Below are positions 13,801-25,391 of a DNA stretch of 64,000 nt, in pieces. The notes beneath the pieces were generated by a model that saw nothing but the letters and a program-made list of their open reading frames with translations, made no database searches and was not told the origin of the DNA. Source of the DNA: Neelides folsomi. Its lineage: Eukaryota > Arthropoda > Collembola > Neelipleona > Neelidae. The stretch covers positions 62,001 through 126,000 of the forward strand of contig JAQGBZ010000074.1 of the NCBI GenBank assembly GCA_034687125.1, given 5' to 3'. The position numbers were made by a program, and so were the translations under genes. The first letter of the stretch is position 1; every line of letters starts with the position of its first letter.

Positions 13801-16800
13801 AAGAATAATGAAAAAAAGTTGAGTCGGAAAGTTTATTTGAACTTTACAAGAATTTTCTTTTTCTTCGTGCTCGTCGTACCTCTTTGAAATTTTAACTCGC
13901 TCTCTTTTTATTAGAGAAAGGGATAAGGTGGGGATAAGGTAGAGTCAGATGAGTTTAAACCCTATGGATCCTGACCCTTATAAAAAGTCTACTCAGGGGC
14001 TAATATGCCCAATTTGAGAGAAAAGACGGATAAACGACAAATCCCTCTGGTTCTTGAAGCAAAAGAGGTGAAAGTGATCGAACGGTGCCGTCCCTCCTTC
14101 CACTTTTCCCCTCTCTTTTATACACCATAATCATCATTTTCGCCTCGCGGCCGTTTAATTCCTCTCGTAAAAGAATATGAATGATCCAGCATCGATTTTC
14201 AATTTCCGCCCTTGAACTGTGTGTGGGTTGGACATTCTCTCGGCCTCATTGTCTCACTCGGCGATTCTCGATGGGCGGATTGGAATTCGCCCCGCGGAGC
14301 CGACATGAATTCGGGAATAACAATATATGTACACTGGGGTTATATAGTCACATTCAGCACTACGACCATCAGTTGGATATCGGAGGAAATTCAGACCGGG
14401 CAATCGGGCCAACAAGGAATCGATCCCACTTCCGCTCTCGACAGACAAATTGCAATGGTTGAGGAAGAAATGAAAACGTCTTTTTATGTCCGCTTCAATT
14501 TTCTCTGCCTTTATTGTGGGGAGATTATACAGAGGAGATATGAGCTTTGAGCTCTCTCCATTGTTGTTCAAGCGGGGAGGAAGCGGGTCGAATACAATTT
14601 AAACTCCGATGCGGTTAAGGGGGAATTGGGGAACGGAGGAATCTCCCGCTCCTACTACTTAACCGCTACTGTCTTCTCATCAACTCCGTTTCCGATATCG
14701 TCTCCTAGCGACGGCAAAATAGTAAATGAAGCCTTCACGCCCTCCCATCAGGAAAACTGGATCTCTCTGGGCTTAACTCGTCTTAATCTCTCTTTATTCC
14801 CCCATCAACACGTCAAAGTACTGAGAGTTTGATCATCAAAAACTCTCCTTTTGTTTTCCCCTTTCTTTTATCCCTCTGCCCTTTGTTTACTCAGCGAGCC
14901 AATTAGTTACTGGGAAAAAGTCGTTAGGTCGTGGTCGGGCTAATTAGAAGCACAAGAGTGGGGCACTCGAGGTTAATTGTTCACTAATTGATCCGACGCA
15001 AACAGTCAGGGAAGACTCCACTCGAAGACGTTTTGTGTGATTGAGGGTAAGAAGATCGTAACTCGGATATCGCTCCTTCACATCTCTCTGCACATTGGTC
15101 GGTGGGGCATAAGAGGAACGTCTGTTCGAAGCCTATTCCATTTAATGGGAGATTTGTCTGAAGCGGATCCGGATCCTGAACGATCTTCTTTATGGACAAC
15201 TTCCTCCACTTACGCAAATCTCATTTTATCGAGTTGTGATCGGGATGCGTTTTCTCCAGCTTGGTCCACGCCGCGGTCGAGGTCCTTGTCGCCCACCGCT
15301 CCACCGCCTCTTCGTCTCTCTTCTCGAGAGCGGAGGAAGAGAGAAGAGGAGGAAAAGCAAAGGCTCAAGAAGAAGCTCGAGGCAGAGGAAGCGATGAGAC
15401 GAGCCAAACTCCTCACTCCGATTCTAAACCCTTTGGCTCAACTGGAGATGCAGAGGAAAAAAGTGATGGAATTTGAGAAAAAACTTCGAGCTCTCCTTTC
15501 AGACCCACAATGCTTCGAGGGCTTAGTTAGGCAAGAAGAAGAGGGAGAGAGTAATAGCCATTCTTCAACCTCTGTTCCTGGCACCGGGAGGGTTGAGCCT
15601 CGGACTCTTATCCAATTCGAGTCTTTTCATCGACCCCGAGGTGATTTTGAACAGTCTACCTTGAGCCCCGCTAACCACCGGAGTTCAAGTCGATCACCTT
15701 CCCGCCCCAAACGAGTAGAATTTGCCACTGACCTCGAAGCAATTGCAACAATTCCAATGAGGGAAGAAGAGCGAACGGAAGGGTCGCCCGGAAAAGGTAA
15801 ACCCACTTGTTCAACTTCACTACTTATCGCTCCCATTTGCTTCTATCGCTATTGCATTCGAACATACCGTTCCTATTCAATAAATAAATAGGAAAAGTTT
15901 GCTCAGCAGTCAAGTGAAACACGATATGGATTTTCTGGACACTTGAATCTCTCCCCCAGTCCTTTCGCGCTTCTTGGGTAATGGGGCGGCGATAATGCTA
16001 AGGATTTTGGTCGTCGCATCATCCATGGGAATTCCTTTACTTTGAGAATCTGTTCCTACACCTCCGCACTCCTCCCGCGTCCTCATCCTTTTAGGAAGTG
16101 AGGCGAGAACGGGGAGAGATTCACTGCCAGAAAGGATCCACAAAACCCCATCTTTCCTAATTTATATTACGACAGTGTATTCATACTTCTTCTCCCTTCT
16201 CGGTGTAGCAGAGGGGAAAGGAGGGAAAAACGAACGTCGCCGTTCCCGCTCACCTTCAGGAGCTCTTATGCACGAGATTAGAAAAATGTCCTTGGCCTCT
16301 CAAGATGCGGCCGAAGAAAAGAAAAAATCCACAGCGACGGAAGCCCCGAAGAAAGGGAAAAAGCGGAAGAAGAAGAAGAGAGAGGAAGAGTACACGGACA
16401 AAGATCGTGCCGCGGCCGTGACACTTGGCTCCAGAGATATAAAGCTCTCTTTGAAGGCGAAGAAGAAACGAGAGCGGAAACTCAACATTTCCCTCGATCT
16501 TCTTAGCAGTGAAGAATTTTTGGCGGCCATGCTATTGGTAGAGGCTTCTTTCCAAATGAGAGTTAAAAAGGATCCTGGAGCTGCCCTGGCGACTCTCAAC
16601 AAGGTTCCTCCGCTCTTCATCCTTTTCATCTCCGATCTTCCGCTTTTTTAACCAACTTCCTCAGAGAAGTCAGGGGGAATCACATACATATAGCTTACCA
16701 TTCTTGCTTATCGTTAGTATATTATGTAACTAATGTAAGAACGTATAATAATGTATGAGTGTTAAGGTTGACTTGTGTAAGGTATTGGAAAAGAACCTTA

Positions 16801-18490
16801 ATTCACTTTCCGGCTCTCGAACAAGAGCGAAGGGTTCGAATTTAATTTCCTCTTCTTCTTTTCTTAAACTTCCATGTTTAGCTCCAACGGAATTGGAGAT
16901 GTCATTTTCAGATCATGCGAGATTACATTAGGATGAGACTTCGACTTCCATTTCCCCAAATCCACCCACAAACTAGGGAAATTGAATTGAAGTAAAATGT
17001 ATAAAAAATGGCCATAGTTGGCAAATTGACAGGGGGTTATGGGCATATAATATACAAATATATTACCCTTTTCATCCATCCACGTCTCCCTCATTTCTCT
17101 TCCTTTAGTTAATAAAAGGCCTCTTTCGGTCTTTCGGATCTTTTTGATCTATTAAGGTAATTGACTATTATGTTGTTTGGCCTTACAATGTAGTCATTAG
17201 AGTTGCAGCCAGCCCACCGCGGGGCTCTTGTGGCCAGAAGTCAATGCTACTTGAAGCTTGGCGATGCGGAGGCGGCTTTGCGAGACGCCGAGTCGTCTTT
17301 CGAGAACAACGAATCCTTCATCAATGGACTGTTCTGGTACGCGGAGGCACTTTACAATCTCGGTCAATTTGAAAAGGCCCTTATTGCCTTTCACCGCGGC
17401 CACCGGGTCCGGCGTGACATGGAAGGCTTCCGAATTGGTGAGGAGAAAGTCAATGGATTTCCCACTCCCTTCTCATTCTCTTCTCTCATAGGGATTCAAA
17501 AGTCGCAGGAAGCAATCCGGAGGGCCATAGGAGGTCTCATTTCCATTCTTCCTCCTCCTTCCCTGCATTCCAATGACCACGTAACGATTTTTTTTCACAG
17601 ACCGTTCGGCGACGCAGATCGAGGATTTAGACGAGATTCTCCCTATGATTGAAGAAATGGAGGCTGTGAAGAACTGTGAGTCCTCGCCCAGTTTCTTCTC
17701 TCCAGGGAATCGTGATTTATTGCCTTTACGGCCCTTATATTATTAGATAAGGGGATGGACGAGGACGTCGGGCGGAGGCGGCTCACCGGCAAGCTCAAAA
17801 CACCTTCCAAGACAAGGGCCAAATGGGTAGCTCGGGAAGTATTAGGACAGATGTACTTCGACAAAGACTACCTCACAAAGTTTCTCCACCGCCCAGGTAT
17901 TCGATCAAAAGTTACACAACTTGGAACTCCAAGTTGGAATTCAAGTTGGGCTTCGCCTGGGGGAAAGGCCGGAGAATGGAGAGAGCTTTCCATGTGAAGA
18001 GTTCATTAATCGCACCCTTTAATTTATTGAGATTGGGATCTCTATAGGGTCATTAAACATAGAGGACTCCTTATCTCACTTTAGTGATTTTAGATATTCA
18101 GAAGGAGGACAGAGCAGCGCAAGAGCTGAGGGGAAATGTCGTTGAAGCACTCAACTACCTGGAGATTCGCGAGGAGTTCTGGCGCCAGCAAAACCCAATG
18201 TATGCTCGGAAGGCCGGACTCAACATGAATAACAATGTGAGGGAGATCCTTAAAGGAAACCCATTTGTATGGGTTGAAAAGTCCGTTGGTGGATTTGAAA
18301 CCTTATTAAACTTTGAGTAACCATCAGTTGCTCAATTTCATGTTTCACATCTTGGGTATTTTTCCAGGTTGTGCTCGAGTATGAAGAACAGGAGAAAGGA
18401 AAACAAGACAGTGGGAGAAGAGGAAAGGAAAGTTGCGAAAGTCGGATGAAGGGCCGAGGCCATCCAATTCATCCCAAAACCTCCCCATGA
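10832..18490 (+). CDS. TPR protein, outer dynein arm docking complex subunit 4 (TTC25/ODAD4) type
   Basis: Seen: exons 10832-10972, 17194-17437, 17492-17533, 17601-17675, 17747-17896, 18094-18236 and 18368-18490 join in phase into about 305 residues ending in TGA. The first exon holds the start of TPR1 (EGGMHYRAGEYRKALSSFDR), which continues as SLELQPAHRGAL in exon 2. Later landmarks are VARSQCYLKLGDAEAALRDA, LFWYAEALYNLGQFEKAL, GIQKSQEAIRRAIG and FWRQQNPMYAR. These match the order of vertebrate TTC25 blocks. Known: TTC25 is an axonemal protein needed to dock outer dynein arms in motile cilia and flagella. Odd: the product stops soon after the FWRQQ block, so the C-terminal TPRs of the roughly 670-residue vertebrate protein are absent. 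The first intron is 6.2 kb and contains an alternative exon pair, listed separately. Confidence 0.82.
10973..15144 (+). other. First part of the long intron of the TTC25-like gene
   Basis: No exon with a recognisable family match was found in these 4.2 kb. Several open frames of 60-110 codons overlap on both strands without splice support. A run of ten G's lies at about 13790-13800. The sequence alternates purine-rich and pyrimidine-rich tracts. Confidence 0.5.
15145..16603 (+). CDS. Alternative 5' exon pair of the TTC25-like gene, or the 5' part of an overlapping gene
   Basis: Seen: exon A (15145-15796) opens with ATG and encodes a charged, coiled-coil-prone segment (RRKREEEEKQRLKKKLEAEE) and then a Ser/Pro-rich stretch. 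It ends in phase 1 at AAAG|GTAAAC. Exon B (16209-16603) follows a pyrimidine-rich acceptor in matching phase. It encodes a lysine-rich block (KKGKKRKKKK) and ends with LVEASFQMRVKKDPGAALAT followed by LNK. That end is in phase 0 with the exon at 17194, and together they make a textbook TPR with the consensus residues at positions 4, 7, 8, 11, 20, 24, 27 and 32. Joined to the shared downstream exons the protein would be about 607 residues. Weak point: the donor after LNK is AAG|GTTCCT, which is not a strong consensus. The lysine block could act as a nuclear or microtubule-binding signal; that is inference. Confidence 0.6.
16604..17193 (+). other. Intron before the shared TPR exon
   Basis: Non-coding. 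It contains the branch/acceptor region ending ...TTACAATGTAG at 17193, which sets the start of the shared exon. A second AG six bases downstream (TCATTAG) would break the TPR consensus, so the upstream AG is preferred. Confidence 0.55.
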
Positions 18491-18562
18491 AAGATGCCCT
18501 GAAAGATACTCCAAAGATACTCTAAAGATAGTCCAAAAGATATCCTTAAAAGATACCTTAGT
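18488..18562 (+). repeat. Degenerate short tandem repeat, unit about 11-13 bp
   Basis: Successive copies read AAAGATGCCCTG, AAAGATACTCC, AAAGATACTCT, AAAGATAGTCC, AAAAGATATCCTT and AAAAGATACCTT. The array sits just 3' of the TTC25-like stop codon, probably in the 3' UTR. It is imperfect and short; I infer replication slippage. Confidence 0.6.
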
Positions 18563-21500
18563 ACGTATTTATCCCCCCGAGGCTCCCTTGGCCTCATCTC
18601 TTATATCTTACTTAATTTTGTGTTTGAGCGTAGTCTGTTTTCATCTCCTGGTCTCTGAATGTGATTCGTTGGGCGCATCCGTAGGGCCAAGTCGTCGACG
18701 AGTTCTCAATTGCCCCACTTCCATCTCCTCATTTCTCACCAACGTCCGTCCGTCGAAGGGAAAAGGAACATTTATTTCCCTTTCAAACTTCGCTTTTATG
18801 TGACATTTCGCACTTCCTCCCGCCCACCATCGTTTGACGAAAGGAGCTTGAGATAGAGCTCTTAAAATAATGAACCCGGCTCATTCCGGGCTCATGAAGA
18901 ATTGAATCCCTAGCATAGGTCGTGAAGGTTCGCTTAAAATTGCTTGTTAGTAATTAGACCTTAGGCCTCTTCCCAAGACTTCCAACTGAATAAATTAAAA
19001 GGCCTTATTAAGAGGAAGCCTACTAAAACACATAAAACACCATATCATCACAATACTTTAAGTCAAATTATATTTCCCATTTCCATTCCTTTAAACAACT
19101 TTATTCAATTTGCAAATGTGAATACTGAATACATAATGTATAGCATGTAGTTTTATTCAGACATATAAACAGATGTCCTATCTGTTTTACCATTGACCTG
19201 ATATTTATTTTATTAGACATAGAACGATAGTGAAGAGAATAATTCGATTCTTCTTTAATGGTAAATGGCATTCATGCATATTATGCATGAATGTCCGCTA
19301 TACTTTCTCTCCAGACAGGAGAGGAGAATTGAGAGAGATTTAGGAGAGGTTTTCCAACAACGGCGGAGCTCAGGTCGCATTAGTAAATGACAAATTGATC
19401 GGAACATGTAAAAGGTCTTTTGTCTCTCCGGAGCCCTTTTAGCCTCATTGTTTATTGGGCGGAGAAGGATTGAAAGATTTGATGAGACGTTAATCGCGTT
19501 AACTGAAATGAAATGTTCCCACAATATATGTGAAGTAAATGCATAAATTATGTTAGCTGTCTCCTTCACTCATTCCTCCAGACACCCATATTACACACAC
19601 TGCATACATTATAATGTGTGTATTCTCCCTAGGCCTGATGGTGCATGGTGCATAGGTACATTCTGATATAGTACATTAATTTATTATATGAGTATATAAA
19701 TACGTATTAGAATATAAATAACATATTAGTATACACGTAACAAGAAATATAATTCAAACCCGGTACTTCCCGTGGTTCCAATGGGACAGGAGCCCAAGTT
19801 TGGGAAAGAAAAATGTTAATCTCAATTCGTTGAATAAAATTTTCTCTCACACTCACTGACTCACTCCCTTCTATTTCTTTTTTACCTTTGATAATGGGGA
19901 ATGGGGAAGTTAAGGAGTTTAAGCATTGGAGCAGCGGAGCATTTGCAAATGACCACCTTACCCACTTTCCCAACTTTCCGCAAACTTTACCCGGCCCAAT
20001 TCTGTCTCCAACTTTTTTATCGGTCTTTCCGTAAATCCTTCATTTCTTTTCCCGTCTTTCATCGGGCTCTTCTTTCCTTTTACAGCTTTCATTTCCCCCT
20101 TTCATCCTTCCTCTCCTTCCCGTACATTTCCTCCCCGAACCCGCATCGCCACATGACAGGCGGGCAAGGAGGGAAAGTCTCTTGCCCCGCGATCACTCAA
20201 CGAAGAGGGTTTTTGCGCTCAAGAGATTGAGCGATTGGAGCCAAGGCACACACGAGTTATCCTATATGAATGTGTGGATGGTGGATGTCGAAGAAACCCC
20301 TCGAACAACTTTTCAAATAGGTTCCTTAAATACATACCAACCTAATACCATCCCCACACTTATATTCTCAAGTGTCCTAATCCGAAAAGTTGGGAACATT
20401 TTCATTCTTATCGAAATCCTATTATTCCACTCTTATACATTACATTTCCATTCCGAGCTTCAAAAAGAGTGATTTTAGTTATATATAAAATGTAAGTGGA
20501 TTATTAATTATCGCCCTAGATGGAAAATATCCATAGTTGGAGTGAAAGGGTTCATTCAAAGGGAATTTTCATTCAAAGACTTAAGTAAAACTTTGAGCAC
20601 ACATTACGCCGAAGTGGGGAGGTTTTCGATGAAATGTAAAATGAATTGAGGGATCTAATAAATATACAAAGGAGATTTGAAAATTTGGTTTGCTATAAAA
20701 GCGATGGAATGAACGTTTGCACCTTTCCCATTGAAGGCCTCCATTGGGATTTGAAAGAAATAAAAGAAATGAACCGCATGGAACATTCATTCTCATGTGA
20801 AAGGGGGAAGGATCTGAAGAGGATTTTAAAGTTCGCTTTTATCCCTCTACTTTTTTCTCTGAAACTCTTTATGCTCTTATTGATCACTCGAGAGCTTATT
20901 CGGAGAATACGCGGTTTGAAGTGAGATAGACGTGAGGTTGGCACATTGAAATTTCGTGCTGAGAGCTTCTCCTCTGGAAATAAGTGAAAACGATGGATTG
21001 AAACGCTGTTGAAGGCAAGGCGAAGCAGTGTCTGAAGACACGCAGACACGCAGTCGGGACCGGATTCGGATAAATCCGAACTCACATCGCACCGAGTTGC
21101 GAGATGATTCACTGAAGGGCGCCAGTGAAAGGGAGCTTTTCCTCAACAGCCACCACCAGTTGCCCAAGGAGGAGAAAGAAGGGGAGAAATGGGGAATCAT
21201 TTTAAAAATAAATAAATACTTGATTGTTACTTTCCGCCTTTAAATCGTCCCCATTTGACAATTAGAATATTGTTAAAGAACATTAAAGTCTCCGCAAGAG
21301 ACCCAAGTTTTATTTTAGTGGTAAAGTTTGGACAAATTCCTGGATTTAAAATCAATTAGGAAGTAGAACTGGATCAAAAGGGTAAACTTCGTCTCAACAA
21401 CTGAGCTCATCAATAAATCTACACTCAATTCACAAAATCTTTATCTCATTCCACGACACGTATGATTGAACAAGTTGGGCAAGTACAAATTTATTCATCT

Positions 21501-22326
21501 CTGTGAAGATCTATTCATTTTCCTTCCGAGTAGAATTATTAATGCGCATTTTCCACTTTCGGGGCAAATCTGCTTGATGGATTGACGAATCATTAAATAT
21601 TAAATTCAGATTAAATTCCAAGTTTCAATCTTAATCAATCTCTATCAATTTCCAATTTTTAAATCATAAAGAATTAGGGAAAAGGGAATTCCCCTTTATA
21701 TTTCCAATTAATATTATACCATATTGTGATATGTATTGATAAAACATACCGAGAACTTAATTGAATCCAAACACATATTTAACCATTTGTACAAAAATCT
21801 CAAGTAAAATACTTAAGTACCTTTGTTTAATGTTTAATGTTTATTATTCTTATTGTTATTTGAACAAACAATAATAATTTATGTACCTCGATATTAAAAC
21901 TTCACAATGAATATTAATTTATATTTCAATGAGGGTAAATACAAATAGTCAAATAGCTGTTTAAGCATAAATTAGATATTTGATTAAAGAAGGTAATTAA
22001 ACTCGTATGAAAACAAGAATGGCAATTCGTTGAACATTCTAAAACCACAAGAGACATTTCATGCTCAGAACTTTGCCACTACTCATAATATTGAAATGTT
22101 TATAAACAATTTCAACATTGAGTTCATTGGAAAGTGTCGAATCAGCTCCTTTCTGACTTTAACCACTTTGAATTCCATTAAATGAAAACTGAACGGAACG
22201 AAACACGACCATAAACGTACACAATTATTTCCCGACATTTCAAATGAAGCCTCCCTTGAGGAAACTCCGCTCTTCAAATATACTCACAATTAATTAATTC
22301 AGAAATTAAATCAACCCGAATCCGAA
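18491..22326. other. Intergenic region between the TTC25-like and SmydA-like genes
   Basis: No supported gene. Immediately after the TTC25-like stop codon, at about 18488-18562, lies a degenerate tandem array of roughly six units of the type AAAGATACTCC. The rest is pyrimidine-rich at about 19850-20130 and AT-rich toward 22 kb. Open frames of up to about 140 codons exist but show no domain or splice logic. Confidence 0.5.
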
Positions 22327-24999
22327 ATGAAGAATTGCGGGAACCATTGTGTTTTCTTTCCAATCATGAAGGAATCCACCGAGGCGGGTCGGAAAGAGAC
22401 CGAAGAGGGAAAAAAGTCATTGCCATCTGCTTCAGGTCAGTGTCAAGTTTGTGAAGTTGATTGTGATGGCCTTTGCGCCAACTGCAAACTCGTCTCTTAT
22501 TGCTGTCGAGAACATCAGCTCAAAGATTGGCGAACGGGACATCGCTACCATTGTTATCCGGCGTCTGTGGAGGAATCCAAAGATCTCGGTCGTCACCTTG
22601 TAGCTTCGAGGGACATCATGGCCGGGGAGGTTTTCCTAAGAGAACTCCCCTTCATGACCGGACCCAATACCGGCCATGGACATCTCTTTGAACTTGAAAT
22701 GACCCATCATCCTATTTGCCTCGGATGCTTTCAGGTTGTCCGCTCAGGATATCTTTGCTCATACTGCAAATGGCCAATGTGCTCCATTAACTGCGAAAGG
22801 GTAAGTGTTATGTTTTGTATTAATGGGTTTGATTCGTGTGTAGCTTTTACATTTCCAATAATTGCACAGACAGCATAATTTTTGCAACCTTCAGCTCTTT
22901 TGTTTCAAGTTAATTTTTAATTATTCACTTATTTATTTATTATATTAACAATAGGGCCAAGTATTTAATTTCTGTATACATTATAACATTTTTATAACTA
23001 TTATAGCAATATACCTACGTTGCTAAATGGTTCTACTAAATTATATAATAAAAATAAGTATGAGTCTTCACTTTGTATTTTGGTATTAAATACATTTACG
23101 TAATAAATATTATTATTGGAATGTTACAAAATGTCTTTTTATCTATAATTATCAATCTATAAAATTATTATTTAACTTATATATTTATTATATAAACCTA
23201 TTTCTATGTATTTTGTAATACATTTTTAATTAATTTAATAACATAATTAATTTAATTTTGTGTGCAGAACGAAGACCATGCAAATTTTGAATGTGAAATT
23301 TTTTCAATGGCTTCCGTGGAGCCGTTTTCACCTTGGCAAGGGGCCAAATACCAGACAATTTTTGTCCTCCGGTGTCTTCTCCTTCAAAAAGTTGACCCAG
23401 CTAAATGGGAACAATTCATCGAGCTTGGAAACGAAGAAGAATCAGAAGTCAAAGTTGAGCCAAGTCCCACAGGTTACTTAACGAGGAGTGCTGAAGAGTT
23501 CATTAACGAGGTTTGTGGACTCGACCAAGAGCCCGAACTTATCCATAAAGTCTCGTCCATCCTCTGTATAAATGCCATTGGATCTAACGATAGGCCCTCG
23601 ACCTATCCAAACAGGCTGTACAGGTAAAAATCAATTTTAAATCCATTTTTCTAATTAACCGTGTGAAAAATCCATAATTTTATTTCTTCTTCGTATTAGG
23701 GCTGGATCATACTTGTATTACACTGGACGGCTCATTTCTCATAATTGCATCCCAAATGCTGTTCGTGTTATCAAACCAGGAAATTCCGAGCTTCATGTCA
23801 AAGCCTCTACTTTGATTCGTGCTGGAGATGTTGTTTCCATTATGCTAGCTCCTTCCGTATCTCCAGTCGGAACTCGAGTAAATTGACACTTTTTGCAAAC
23901 ATTTACTGATTACTCCCATTTAATTCCTATTGTTAGTACGTAAAAAATATGATTTTATGGCTCTATTTAATCAAATAGACACGCAGAGAACATCTCAAAA
24001 CGGGGCATTTTCGTAATTGCGTTTGCAGGTATAAATTGTTCAATTACATTAACTTGACAAATAAAATGGCAGGAGTCGTTTACGCGTGAATGCATTGTGC
24101 ATCGAGGCATTGAGATTGCAAAAATAAAACTAACATAAAAATATGTTCTGTATTGATTTATTAGTCGATGTCAAGACCCAACAGAGCACAAGACGTTTTT
24201 GTCAGCTATTAAATGTGCAAATGAAAGCTGTGGGGAACTGAGCGATCCCAACTCAGGGTATCTCATAGCTCAAAATCCCATGGAGGAGTCGAGCACTTGG
24301 ATCTGTAATCATTGTGGAGATGTCAAAGAACAAACTTTCATTGCAAATGTTATTGCACAAATCAAGCAGAAGCATTCGCAAGAGCACATCTCGGATGTCA
24401 ACACAAACCTTGGATCAATTGATAAGCTCGAACGGCTTTTGGCTCAAAACAAAGGCGTCACTCTCCACCCAACTCATCATTTTATCTACAATGTGGAGTT
24501 TGACATTGTTCAACGTGTGTCATGTATCCTTGCCTCTTCCACCGTCAACTCGGAAGTGACGAGGGCAAAATTGGCAGAGAAGCTCGTGGCAAATTGCAGG
24601 AAATGTCTGGAAGTATCTGAGATTCTTTTTCCAGGATACAATAACTCCAGAGGTTTAAAAAATATTATGAATTCTATTTATTAAATAATATTTAATGGTA
24701 AAATTTAATTGTATAATTAATTAATAATAATATTTTCAGGTCGACTTTTGTATTTTCTCCAACAAGGACTATTAGTTTTGAGCCTACGTGAGATTTTCTT
24801 GATGAACAAGAGGAGAAATTATAATGCAAAGCCCGAAGCCCGTAAGCGATTTGAAGATATTCTCAAAATCCGCCGTGATGGAACGGAATGCTTGTCGTTG
24901 GAGCCCAAAGGTCGTGAGGAATTCCTCCTTGCACAAGCTATGCGTGATGATGCCATCTCCGATATCAAGAACATTAAAAAGTTTTTCCAAATTAAATGA
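22327..24999 (+). CDS. SET and MYND domain protein, arthropod SmydA type, 6 exons
   Basis: Seen: exons 22327-22800, 23268-23623, 23700-23877, 23979-24028, 24165-24652 and 24740-24999 join in phase into about 601 residues. A later in-frame ATG at 22369 is an alternative start. A MYND zinc finger (CQVC ... CANC ... YCCREHQLKDW) lies near residues 38-75. The SET N-terminal half follows (LGRHLVASRDIMAGEVFLRE). The SET core motif lies in exon 3 (LISHNCIPNAVRVI). The post-SET region has REHLKTGHFRNCVC followed by SRCQDPTEHKTFLSAIKC. Known: SMYD proteins are lysine methyltransferases; arthropods carry a divergent SmydA group. Odd: the usual NHSC is SHNC here, and the aromatic residue after GDVVSI is Leu rather than Tyr, so methyltransferase activity is doubtful. 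Its 3' end converges on the protease-homologue gene. Confidence 0.88.
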
Positions 25000-25009
25000 C
25001 TTTGACTTG

Positions 25010-25015
25010 AATAAA
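25010..25015 (+). terminator. Candidate polyadenylation signal of the SmydA-like gene
   Basis: AATAAA lies 11 bases after the stop codon at 24999. It is the first consensus signal downstream. Cleavage would leave a very short 3' UTR, which fits the convergent gene starting its own 3' end at 25392. Confidence 0.45.
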
Positions 25016-25391
25016 CTTTAGTGCCAATATGGACCATGCATTTATTCTCTGTCCTCTCATAACTTCTTATATCATTCATCTGTAAACAAGATTCTTTCTT
25101 ATCACCACAGACTCAATGAACCGACGATAAATAAGTTATTGTAGTATCGAAACATTATTTATTGTATTAAGTATTGCTATATATTTAATCAAATATTTAG
25201 AGCAGTACAAATTGATAAGTTGAGCTTAAGATTAGAAAAAAAAAGATTATTAAACTGAGAGAAGTTAACATTATTAAAGTTGTGATTACTTACATGAGTA
25301 TGATACATAATCATTGCATTATAATGGTTCCTTTGTAAAGAAATGGAGATAAAGAACAATGAACAATTAGGAATAAACACTATAAATTACA

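Noticed and set aside
13789-13801. Run of ten G's, possible quadruplex
   Set aside because: A single uninterrupted run without the multiple G-tracts expected for a defined quadruplex; more likely a simple homopolymer.
14181-14571. Overlapping open frames of 90-112 codons on both strands
   Set aside because: No splice sites in matching phase, no recognisable domain, and located in the TTC25-like intron.
19901-20230. Plus-strand open frame rich in Phe/Ser/Leu
   Set aside because: Created by a pyrimidine-rich tract; no start context or family match.
20646-21200. Several open frames of 90-139 codons on both strands
   Set aside because: Mutually overlapping, no domain and no exon borders; treated as chance frames in the intergenic region.
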